Source of the DNA: Corbicula japonica
Lineage: Eukaryota; Mollusca; Bivalvia; Venerida; Cyrenidae
Assembly (NCBI GenBank): GCA_038501625.1
Contig: JAZAYU010000225.1
Span: 186,001-250,000 of the forward strand
Length of the DNA stretch: 64,000 bases
Direction: 5' to 3'
The notes beneath the pieces are model-generated. The model did not search any database, was not told the DNA's origin, and worked only from the letters and a program-made list of their open reading frames with translations. Below, one piece after another: positions 1 through 11,200 of the stretch (position 1 is its first letter; every line of letters begins with the position of its first letter). A program made the position numbers and the translations under genes.

Positions 1-148
1 ATATCCATGATCAATATCGACGTTTGTCGTGTAACTTCTCATGTTTTGAGTGAAGACTGTAGACATAAACGTATGCTTAACTAAAAGATAGATACTTGGA
101 AGATGTAATAAAATAAAACATGTTTGTTTTGTTTTCCCTTTTTTGCAG

Positions 149-268
149 ACAAGCGCTTGTCCACCTCTGAATTGTGTTTATCCGTGTGATGTTGTTACTG
201 CAGATGATGGCATTTGTCCAGAGTGTAAATGTCGACCAGTTACTACCACTGTTGCAATTGTTGGTTGA
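149..268 (+). CDS. Terminal exon of an antistasin-domain gene (5' part outside window)
   Basis: A pyrimidine-rich tract ending in TTTTGCAG at 141-148 precedes an open frame of 39 codons ending in TGA at 266-268. The peptide starts TSACPPLNC and has the spacing C-x4-C-x3-C-x(about 10)-C-x2-C-x-C, ending CPECKC. This is the pattern of antistasin-like repeats, small cysteine-rich modules found in leech and other invertebrate secreted serine-protease inhibitors. After the last cysteine there is a short Thr/Val tail (TTTVAIVG) and the stop. An AATAAA at 294-299 supports a last exon. The rest of the gene must lie upstream of base 1, so repeat number and inhibitor function cannot be judged. Domain call fairly sure; function is inference from the family. 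Confidence 0.6.
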   Translation, partial: TSACPPLNCVYPCDVVTADDGICPECKCRPVTTTVAIVG

Positions 269-293
269 TTGTTTATGTACGATATGTAATTGC

Positions 294-299
294 AATAAA
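294..299 (+). terminator. Poly(A) signal AATAAA of the antistasin-domain gene
   Basis: Canonical AATAAA 26 bases after the TGA stop of the antistasin-like exon; position and orientation fit a short 3' UTR. Confidence 0.5.
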
Positions 300-1138
300 G
301 AACATACAATAGAAACTCATTGCAACAGTGTACGTTTACGATGACCAAAGTATATACCATATAGCATATAACAGATGATTATAACACAAATGTACGTGTA
401 AGCATGCAAAGCCGGTGCAAGCTCGGTTTTTATACTGACAAAAATTACTGACAAAAATTGTTGGAAAAATATCATGACCTGATAAACCTGCTACTACCTC
501 TTTAAAAATTATAACTACTTAAAAACATGCAGTAAAAAAATCAAAACTGCCTCTGTTGGACCTATGGTAATACTATATAAATTTACTGTAGTGCTGTTGA
601 CATATTTTAGATTTTATAATACAATTTGAAAATGTCTCTTGGTTTGTTTGTGGCGATGTAAAAAAAATTATTTTCAATGTGATCAACCAAATTGTTTTTT
701 GATAATTAATGAATCAATAGATTGGTTCTTGATTGCCACGTTTTGGTTGGGATGGACCATTCAAACTTGGAACAAAAGCAATTATTCTTACTTAAAACAT
801 TCAGGAACATAATTATTGAAAAGACTCTTTCAGTCAATATTTATCCTGTTTCCGATTAGTTTGCTAACATACTGCCATTGTTTATTTATGTGTCATGTAC
901 ATATGTGCGTGCGTGTCTTTTCAACCAACATTGTCGTTAGGAGTTAATTCACCCAGGCAACTTCTACGTGTTTGTTTACCTGGCCAGGCAGTGAGACTGG
1001 AACATTCTTGATCATCGCTTATGGTTTCTAATTTTTGTTTTGATTGTTGCTAGGGTTTGATAATGTCATTAACACAGGCTCCATTTTTCTTTCTCTGGTG
1101 TTTAGATAGGCAGTGATTTCTGGATGCGGCTGGAACAA
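300..1138. other. Intergenic, no gene seen
   Basis: AT-rich sequence with no convincing coding frame, splice-bounded exon or repeat that I recognise. Confidence 0.5.
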
Positions 1139-1301
1139 GAACACGATGGCAGGAATACAAAAAAGTACAATATGCATAATATGATGTTTTCAAATAAACC
1201 TTTATAAACACCTGCCACTGAACACGATGGCAGGGTTATAAAAAAGTACAATATGCATAATACGATGTTTTCAAATAAACCTTTATAAACACCTGCCACA
1301 G
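1139..1301. repeat. Two-copy tandem duplication, period about 81 bp
   Basis: The block beginning AACACGATGGCAGG occurs at about 1140 and again at about 1221, each running through a shared stretch ending ACACCTGCCAC. The copies differ at a few sites. A related divergent copy lies near 6300-6425 (AACACGATGACAGG to CCCCTGCCACC), so the unit belongs to a dispersed family. Confidence 0.7.
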
Positions 1302-3872
1302 GCGTGCAAAACAAAGAGGAAGCGATCAACTGAGGACAGGTTATTCACCTTGCATAAAATATCATGTTGATAGCCTTTCTTTTCGAATTTACATGTTTTT
1401 TACGAAAAACGTGGAAAATCAATATTGTCAATTATTTGTTTTAATTTATAAATCAAAATTTCCCATTGCCAATAAATGTTTTAAGTTTTGCAAAAACAGA
1501 TCTGATAAAAACGACTCCTGGCAGAAATTGCCAATTTTGAGTGATGCCTGTAAAATGTTCGTGTATCGATTTATATGTTTGTATTATAAACGGAAAAAAT
1601 AAGGGATGTTTTTTCAGGGGGTGGACATGGCACTGCATCCGAAGATAGTTACGCGAGGACGATGTAGCATTTTGATAACAACTGCGGTTAGGCAGTTATT
1701 TTGATATACAAAAATAATATAAAAATAATATATTTTCCAGGTAAGTGGCTTCATACGATCTTTCATTTAAAGTCCGTCTGTGCATTCTGAGGCCAGATGC
1801 CCAAGACACTTTGTTTTCGTTTAATTACCTTCAAATGCTACGTCACGTCCAATCCCCTGGTTATTTAAGATTCTTTCATTCTTTTATTTCTCCTCTGCAA
1901 CAGTTTTATCTGACCAATAGTCTAACAATGATTAACTCATATTATAATACAATCAGTGTGAATAACTAATAAGTAGGCGATGCTGATCAATCGTATTTGA
2001 CCACTGGTCCGCTATTGAAAACGTGTATAATGGTTGAAATTATTTTTGAGCCAATGGCCATGCAGTATTTTTCAAATATTTCGAACCTTAATTCTCATAA
2101 TGTTGCGCGTCGGAAATGTTTCATTATAGGACAATTTGCTCACGATTATTGTTCGAACATTTAATGACGAACATGTATTGTTCGCTTACGATCTTTGAAA
2201 GCGTGGAAGTAGGCGTGGCTTACAAAAAGAGAGGTAAAGGAAATCATTTGAATATTGATTTGAGCGTTGACATTTTGGCTGATGATCAACTTCTTAAAAT
2301 GTTTAACCTTTACTCCATAGACACGTCTGTTATCACATAGGGACTAGTGTAGATCCAGATCAGCCATAAAATCAATGTCATCTGATCTGGAGTTACACTG
2401 TTCCTTGTTGTTGTTGTTGTTTTGTTTTTTTTGTCAGAAATAACTTACTGAGTCTAAAAACTTTAAATTTTTTAAATGATTTATTAGACGCTTGAGGTCG
2501 TTCTAAAGGAAAAGCCTCACTATTGATATTATACAATAGTGTTATTGTTTTAGTACTTCTTCACTGATACTGATGTAAATTTATTCAGGACAATTTTAGA
2601 GAGGCAAACGCCGGTTTCTCCCACGTCTAAATCCGCGCTGGTAATAATTAAAGGAACTGAATAAACAAAACAAAACTATCAACTAATTATTCCGACTGAA
2701 TTTAACAAATGTTGAGTATTCTAACGCCTGGAATTGTTTAATATCTTTGTGGTACACCCTCCATTAAAATTTGACAGCCATTGACACCAACTATGGACCA
2801 TATGCTAAGTTATTTAAATTTGATAGGCTGTGTTTTCAGCTATGGCTTTTCCCGACAAAATTATTCAACCTTTCCTAAATATAAAAATCAACTTCTGTTT
2901 TTGGCAGTGCCTATTGAAATTTTATACTTGGACATTTTCAGCCATGACCACTAGTACTACAACATTGGGCCAAGTTACAGACACACCCCAGGTAATGTAC
3001 ACCTATACACAGTCTTCGGCCAATTAACTACATACTCGGTGACGTAGGTTAACAAAAACCTCATTAAACTGGTGGTAGATTCTATTTAATCATAGGTAAA
3101 ACCAATAGCTCGCTAAATCAACTACACAGCCAGCATTAAGACTGACAAATAAAATTATTATTTTGGCAATATCAAATTAAATAAATATATAATAAAACTG
3201 TATACGTCCAGTGACAGACACTCGTAAGAATAATTCGACCAATCAATAATTAAAACCTGTCACGTGATTTCGTACCGAGTCGCACTTGATTTCATATTTT
3301 CCGTCGTGTTACGCTTCCTCTGTTCCATGTTAAACCTACGATGAAGACCGAAAGACGTAAAGGAGGTGCGTAAAGGAAGTGCCGGATAAAATTCAAAATC
3401 GAAAGTCGCTCTAGACCTATACTTAAAAGGTGATTGTCTTTAAATTGCCGGTTTAAAAACAACATAGTTATTACCAGCCTATGTGACTGAGCATCCGAAA
3501 ATCGTGCAAACCTTTAAATAGAAACAATCCATACATTCCCTGCATTGACTTTAGCGAAATCTAAGCAAGCTTGAGACAGCAGGCTAACACAAGCGTTAAA
3601 AGGCATTGACGGCGACTCACACAGCAAAGACAGTTAAAGAAATAGCCAGTTTGATATAAGAAATGCAGTATTACCATACATCTTAGATGTAATAATAATA
3701 TACGCTTAACTCGGGCTTGGTAGTGTAGATTATTAAATGCGTTTCCATGACTGCGAAGATTCTCTTTTTATATCTCCGTGTTTCATTTTGTACGTTTTAA
3801 TAAGATACTTACGTAATATCTATAAACGGCAAAATGCGAAACTTTCAGCAGAGAAACTAAAAATACGACGTT
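1302..3872. other. Intergenic, no supported gene
   Basis: The open frames here (for example 1745-1969 and 2116-2340) have no recognisable domain, acceptor or neighbour. A short splice-bounded stretch at 2942-2991 (Thr-rich) is too small to trust. A fragment at about 2345-2400 matches the dispersed repeat also seen at about 52765-52920 and 60285-60350. Confidence 0.4.
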
Positions 3873-4453
3873 ACAATTTTAGCTTTCCAAAAAGCTAGTC
3901 GGTCATTAGCACAACCTTTTTAGAAGACGGCACAAAAGTTTACTTGAAATTAAAGCGCTTAATATTTATTGGATGACATACAAAAATGTAAGTTTATTTA
4001 TAGGTATTCCTTCTTTCGAAGGAGATGTATTTAAGCAGGTGATAAAACTAACCCTGTTTGCAAACAAAATAATTCACCTGAAGGTAAACCGAAATTGAAA
4101 AGTTTATCAGACACTATTTTTTGTCACAAAGTGTAAGAAAGCAACGATAATCAAGCTGTAAATATATACCAAAAGCTTCAGAATATGTTTAAAAACAGAG
4201 TTTTTCACTGTCACAGAGTGGGAGAGAAAAATGTCCACACAGTCTGGCCGGGACTCACTGGTATAACATTGCTCTTTCTGATCTAGAACAATTTCGTTAG
4301 AATGTTGGTATTTACTTAGAACGTCTTATTACTACCAAAAACAACCAAAACGCGTTAATGTCAAATTTGCCTAAAGTATGCACCTCAGCGCCGTCTTTGT
4401 TTGTAGAAAGGTTATGCTGATGACCGACTAGCTTTTTGGAAAGCATAATTTTG
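3873..4453. mobile_element. Foldback/MITE-like element with about 70 bp inverted ends
   Basis: The left end (3873-3945, containing CTTTCCAAAAAGCTAGTCGG) is matched in reverse complement by the right end (4385-4453, containing GACCGACTAGCTTTTTGGAA). Similarity continues inward through GGTCAT and CAACCTTT. The interior has no coding capacity. Non-autonomous DNA element or foldback; superfamily not assignable. Confidence 0.6.
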
Positions 4454-4690
4454 TTTTGTCTATTATTGACAGTTTATGACTCGATTTGAAACTTCCGCAA
4501 AAAATGTGTTTTCGCATGTTCCATAGATTATTTTGTAGATTCAAAACCAAATTAAACTTTGGAAAGCTAAAACTTGTAGTGTCTATTATTATCAGTTTCA
4601 TGACCCGATTAAAGATTCCTGGAAAGATGTGTGTTCTGATGTTCGAATGATATTTTTTACAATCAAAACCTTATAAAACTTTAATAACAA
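4454..4690. repeat. Diverged two-copy tandem repeat, period about 119 bp
   Basis: Two blocks share the ordered landmarks GTCTATTATT, CAGTTT..ATGAC, a TGTGTT/GATGTTC stretch, ATTTTTTAC or similar, TCAAAACC and AAACTTT, at about 4458-4570 and 4577-4685. Confidence 0.45.
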
Positions 4691-7600
4691 GTTGAGTGGC
4701 AAAATTCAAGATAACAATTTAGCAAACTTATCAAAGTAATGACGAATGTAATCCATATCGAGCTAGCTTAAACATGAAAAACGTTCCCCGTGATACCACT
4801 GTCCCCGAGTTTTACAAAATGCTGCAGAAGTTCGTAGATAAGAAAATAAAGCGAAATAATTAGCTAATCTCTGTTCAGTGCTCCCTACACATTGTAGTTG
4901 CTTATAGCGTCATAAGCTGTACATCTTTTGTTTATCATACACAGTATACATTTACTAGACAAAATCCATGTATATGTTTATTGTTCTTCGTCGGAAATAT
5001 CTTTATGAGTAATAAGCCTAGCTGATCAGAAGCTGGAGAGAGGATTTAAGAATAGGTACAGACTCCATATATGACGTCGTTTAACATCCAATAATAGGCC
5101 TCTAGGTTTTCATAGATAACGACTGAGTAAGAGTCTGTCCATAAATAACGACTTAGTAAGAGTCTACTTTTCTAAACTATCCGTTCCGTCTGGTCCGTGA
5201 ACTTAGCTTTATATCGCTGTTAACCGGTGTTCAGGTAGAAAGCTCAAGTATGGTCCATTATAATAGGTCGGCCATCAGGATGACCGACAATTAATACTAT
5301 GTAGGTCAAGTTCAGACAATAACCTTCTCGGTCTCGGTCAAGATTTGACCGGGCAAGTTTGATCAGAATTAATAAAGTAAATTTTTCCTTGATGACTAGA
5401 AGGAAATAATTAAGCGTTGTTAAATGGAACACAATATTCAGAAATTGAAGCATTAAGTATTTCATTGAAGATCTTCTCGTATTGTCAAAATAACCAACTA
5501 GCTTAAGATTGTCCCCGAGTGTTTATGCTGTTACATTTTCCCCATGTTTCAACTATATATGTATTGTCTTTAAAGGCAATGCTTAAGGTCATAAATATCT
5601 TCCCAGTTCCAGTGTAATCCACAATTTGCAGGAGCAGTAAAATTATGAGTTAAGTCGAGAAATATATGATAATGAATGTTGATTATGAATAAATCATAAT
5701 TTTATTATTTCGAATTGTTATATGGAATCAATATTTAGCGCAGTACAGTTTCGATCTATTCCAAAGGACGTTGAGCATATGGCCTTCGAACTGATATTTG
5801 CAGAATAATACTATTCCATGTTCAGCGGATTCAGCAGATGAAAGTTTTGCCCTAAATGAGGAACGCATGGACAGGCTGATCAGAATAAATTTCAACAGGA
5901 ATCTAAGAATGACAAATTGAATGCAATCTAAACTCAATAATGATCCCAACGATCCCACGTAAAGGCCATGTAAAGCAGTGAAATATGCATATCAGAAATA
6001 GCCAGTCTCAGAGTAACACAGTAGCGAAAAATAAGAGAGTGAAATATGTTTATAACAATATTAATTATAAATAAGGCACCACAAATAATAACTGAAAAAG
6101 AGAACCATTGGGGTGAATGCCTTGAAATGGTCATGGCAAACAATTTGCAACTGGGGACTTAAACCAGGTTCTAGGGTGCACCAACCTCGCACTTACCTGC
6201 ACACAAACATGTAAAACAAGAAGCTAAAAGCATTGCAAAGCCAAACGTGCGAAAACTCAATGATCTGTCCGAGACTGAGTCCCTGGAGTCAAATTAGCAA
6301 GAACACGATGACAGGGATAAAGAAACAAATCGAGCTTCAAGGTTCTTTAAAAAAGATTTCCCCATATAAACCTTCATAAACTCTTACATTGTAAACCCCT
6401 GCCACCGTCGGGCAACCAAAGAGGTAAACATAATGATCACCAGGCCTGCAGAGCGCTGTAGATTATCAGGTTGGTAACTTTTCTTTTTGAAGTTACAGAT
6501 GTTTTTACGAATAAACAGGAGAAATTATGATTAACTTATATTGTTACGTTTATACATAAAATAATGGTTGTGAAATACCTTGTTGCAATAGTTATTTTTG
6601 TAGCGTAGTAGTTAATTAATCCCATGTGCATATTAAACGAACACTGATTAAAGTTTCTAAATAGATTTACTTTCGACTTCTAAAGTTAATAGATCAAATA
6701 ATTTTACTAAAGTTTCTGAACAGTTTTTCCATAAGCAAATAACAATAATTTCTGTTTGCACATATCCCGACTGACATAAGTTCCCCTTATAATAATTTAG
6801 TAATTTAGAATTCCCCGTGCCAAAAGAGTTTGAATGTGAATTGTCGATTCTGCCGTCCTAAGGCCGGCTTTTATTTAGAATTTCCCGAGACGGTCTCATA
6901 GTACCCGGAATGAATCATTTTGACATAATGACAGTTTTTAAGGTGTATTTGCGTCGTTCACTCGAGATATATGCGTGCAGTCATGTTTTATAATAATAAC
7001 AAATCGACATAAAACTTAAAGTAATAAGCAAGTCATGCATACATGAAAATGACCTACGACCAAAAGTTACTTGACAGTTTGATAAATGAATGACACATGT
7101 ACACATTCACTATATGATGAACACTTAAACTTTTAAAAGAAACCTAATGAAATAAAATCCTAAAACCTTTTAAGAAGACTAATAAATAAACTTTTAAATT
7201 TTAGAGTACATAAATAACCTATAATATGATGCGGCAAATTATAAATATAATTTGCCCATTACATTACATTTTAAACTGCATCTGTTTTTTAATTAAATCT
7301 GGGTACCGGCGATAAAACTTGCAAATGGTTTTCCTTAATTTATGATAACCTTGTTTTAAAAGTTTTTCTATTATGCAAAGATTACGTTCATTGGAATCGT
7401 TAACATCATTGCAAGCGCTAGAAAAGCGAACAAGCTTTACTATAGTAAAATTAAAATAATCTCTTTTGTCATATAATTAAGTATTGGCGTATCCATTTTC
7501 AATAGAAAGATTAAGATCAAGAAATTGTGCTTGCTTTTCTGAAGTGTTTGCTTAATACAGTTGTAGTTCACGAGGATAAAATTTTATTAACCAGAGATTG

Positions 7601-7940
7601 AAAATGGTTTAATTATCAATATAATTAAAAGGACAGTTTTTTGGTATTTTACCATTTTAATAATTCGTTGTGTAAGGTAACATCTGTTTCATTTTTCGAC
7701 ACTTACACCAGTTATATGGAAAAGATAAAAAAGCTTATCATTTTAATGACCCTTCCTCTCAATACTTCTATAGAATGATATAATGTTTAGCACAACTTCT
7801 AATTATTATTTGTTCCGCTTGTCATTAGTTTCGGTAGATTGAAGTATAACGGTGATTATCACGTTTGCTTCTTAAAATCAATGCCTAATCATAGAGATAC
7901 TACTTTAGATATAGACATATCTTCCCCACGGACTGAACTT
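4691..7940. other. Intergenic upstream of the FReD gene; repeats only
   Basis: No splice-supported coding sequence. About 5950-6200 contains an inverted-orientation fragment of a dispersed repeat family (see 9330-9780), and about 6295-6425 a relative of the 1139-1301 repeat. A small direct repeat (CGACTNAGTAAGAGTCT) lies at about 5115-5165. Confidence 0.4.
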
Positions 7941-7950
7941 CTATATATAG
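7941..7950 (+). promoter_or_regulatory. Candidate TATA box of the FReD gene
   Basis: CTATATATAG lies 88 bases before the ATG at 8038, a plausible distance for a TATA box with a short 5' UTR. In AT-rich DNA such a match can occur by chance. Confidence 0.3.
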
Positions 7951-8037
7951 ATATTAAAGTCACTACTATAACATAAATATTATGATAAGAATGTCCCCAT
8001 TTCATATTCGTTTCTATCTGCATACATTAAAAAGACA

Positions 8038-8274
8038 ATGTCATTATTAATGACATATTTCACATCTCTATGTATACTTTTACCCATAACTTCTGGTCAA
8101 GGACAGATGACCGTGTGGAATGACGAGCACGTGATCCGAGCACTCGGTGACCATGGTGACAGAATTGCAGATCTGGAGAAGTTGGTAAAAGCGCTAACCA
8201 CAGAATACACATCGCTCAAAGCTGAAGTTCAAACGCTCAAGACAGAAAACGAAGAATTGAGGCAGGAACTAAAG
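8038..8274 (+). CDS. FReD gene exon 1: signal peptide and coiled coil
   Basis: The start ATG begins a hydrophobic leader. Heptad-like residues follow ([12 protein letters not shown] through NEELRQELK), suggesting oligomerisation. Exon ends AAG before GTAAAT, phase 0. The frame stays open past the donor for about 100 bases, which is intron. Confidence 0.9.
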
Positions 8275-11200
8275 GTAAATTATATGTTATTGTATTACAA
8301 GAGTAACAGTTGTTGTTGTTGTGGTCCTAAAAATGAGAGCATGCTTTGTTATTTTGAGGAGTTTGTTGGGTAAAGAATACACATTTTTATCTCTTCTTAG
8401 CCATTTTTTCGTGTAAGCAAATTTCTTTATCAATGGATCATGAAATAAATGTATTAATCGAAACAATGTACAAACATTTATTGGTTACTGTTGTTGCTGT
8501 TGTGGTTGTTGTTGTTGTTTTTGTTGTTCTTTACAGAATAGCACGAGTAACTGCGATGCTGTTCAACAATGTTTACCTTCGATGCAAACATCTCAAACCA
8601 GCACTGAAACCAACCAAATACATATTACAACATCTACCACTGGGCAGCATACTACCTCAGTACCGTTCGGACAAACTGCGAACAATTCTTCCATGGCAAC
8701 ATCAACTTCTCCAAACCAGATAACAGTTATATCTACCTCAACTAGACCAACTTTGGCAGGAACAAACAGTAATCCTCCAACAAAACCAAGTTGTAAGGTT
8801 TACACTTTAACGATTGTTATTTTTTGCGTAGGAAATTCAATTCGCTTATATGTAACTTGATTTCGTTTTCTTTCGCACCAGAGATCAAGTTATAGAGCAA
8901 ATTATCTATCTATACCGTCTTTATTTCAAATGTACTGTTAGTACTTGTTTCATATTTCCAAACCTTGATATATGGCATCTGTTTTAATGAAGTTTTATCT
9001 GTTTGAGTTGTGCTCCTTTGAAAGATTTTGACCTGAAACGTTTAGTTTGCTTATAATTGGAATATACAATAAAGATAATAACTTATCAATTAAAATAAGT
9101 AACTTTGTAGTATTATAATGCAACTTGAATTACATATTTATATCATATGTGATAAAATATAGGCCAACATTTCAACTTTTTACAAGCAGGCGACACATGT
9201 GTTCGGCGGAACACCAAATTCTACTTGTTAGTTTAACTTCATTCTGTTTTCAGTTTACACAAGTTGCAAAGAAGCTCTTTCATCCAACCAAGTAAACGGA
9301 ACATACGACATTGAAATAGGTAATTGAACTATAAGCCAGGCAATGTTGTTTGTGTGTTGTTGCAATTTAATGCTATAACCTTCTTATGCTTTATACATGT
9401 ACATGTATGTTTGTGTGCTTTTGCATGCAATAATGTCGAGCTAATGAGTAGGTTGGAGTTTTTTTAACCAAGACACCGTATACTTGTTTGTTCATATGAG
9501 AACCTGTTGGGCAAGTGCGAAGTTGGTGGACCCAAGAAACTAGTTGAAACCCCCAGTGGCAAATTGTTTTGCCATTTTTTTTCTGAATATAGCAACTCCT
9601 GACATGAATATTTCACTTTTTTTGCAACGATCAGGGATACAGTATGCTTGCTACAGGCGTTATAGTGCAATAATCTCGTGACAGTTGCCCTGCCACGTTT
9701 CAGAACAAACATACGGAAGTGCATTGTTAAATTGATACCATAAAGCTTGTATTCGAGATCCGTCACTTTATTTTTTTAATCAGCTTTACGCGTTATTGTC
9801 ACTTAGTTTGCATTTAGTTGATGGTCGTTATAGAAAATACTACTGTAATTATCAGGATCTTCCCGTGTAGTTGTACCAGTGTTTTGCGAAGTTATAAATG
9901 GAGAGGAATGGATGGTGATACAAAGACGGGAAGACGGTTCTGTTAGCTTTGATAAGAACTGGACACAATACAAAGACGGGTTCGGTTCGCCGAGTAGAGA
10001 ATTTTGGCTAGGTATGTCTCGCTTTGTTTACAAGTCAGCTAAACTAAACTTTAGTTGCGTGTTGTTGTTGTTGTTTTGTTTTGTTTGGCATTTTAAGAAA
10101 AGAACCTTTATTTAGAGATATAATAAAGCGAAAAGTGATGTAGCCAATTAGATATTAAGATTTACAGAAATATTTGCGACGCAACTTTTTTAATGGACAC
10201 TGCTAATGGTTCAAATTGTTTCAATTTGATACACTTTTACTGATCTGTTTACTAGTCTAAAACACCCGGCCAGGGACTTGAGCATTGAACAGCATTAATT
10301 TTATGTAAAGACCGAATTTATGATCGCATGTCGCACTTTTGTCACCACTGGTTATTCTGAAACAATAATTGGTTCTATTTCCACACAACAATTGCACATA
10401 AAAATACATCGCTACCTGTAAGCGAAAAAAATATCTGATACATTTTCTTTACATAGGAAATCTCCACCCAGGTGTATAAATGCGTAGGTATGAGGAAAAA
10501 ATATCCTTGGCTGCTTCGGCGCCGACAATTATGGAAAGGCCGGCGGTGACATGCAAGTAGACGAATGCAAGTTGCAAATTGTCAATGCCAGTTGCTAATT
10601 GCCATATGCCAGTTGCTAATTACTAATTGCCGAATGCTAAATGCCAGTTGCTAATTGCAAATTTATTATTGCCAAATGCCGGATGCAAATTACCAAGTGT
10701 GCTAGAATTTCCACGCATTGGACAATCTGCATAGAATACTTAAAACAAGTCCTATATAACCATGAAATGATGAAGCTAGCTAGATAGTTGATCGTGTGTA
10801 TGTTCAGTTTATCTTTGAGTTATGTTCTATTCTGTGCATGCTTGTGGTGTGGTTTTGTATATTGTGTCCGGCATTTTTAGTAGATTTTAAATTGGTTTGT
10901 TGGAAGGTATGCATTTATACTGTAGTTAGTCATTTGTTGACAAATTGCACCTGACAACTAGCACCTGGCATTTAGCAAGTAGCATCTGGCGATTAGCAAT
11001 TGGCAACTGGCACTTGGAAAAAAGCCACAAGCATCTGGCAATTGGCAATTGGCAACTAGCAATTGGTTATACAGGGTCTGATTTTAGTCTTCTTTGCTGA
11101 TTTTGAAGAACAGTGAGTCTGGTTCTATTCCTGAAACATCATTACACCAGATGATCAAATGCGCCAAAACTATTTGGCAGCTGATATTTGGCAATAAGCA

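Noticed and set aside
2942..2991. Short splice-bounded Thr-rich stretch (TTSTTTLGQVTDTPQ)
   Set aside because: 50 nt with no partner exon; could be chance.
5728..6143. Two overlapping hydrophobic minus strand ORFs resembling membrane segments
   Set aside because: AT-rich DNA gives hydrophobic translations; they overlap a dispersed repeat fragment and have no conserved motif.
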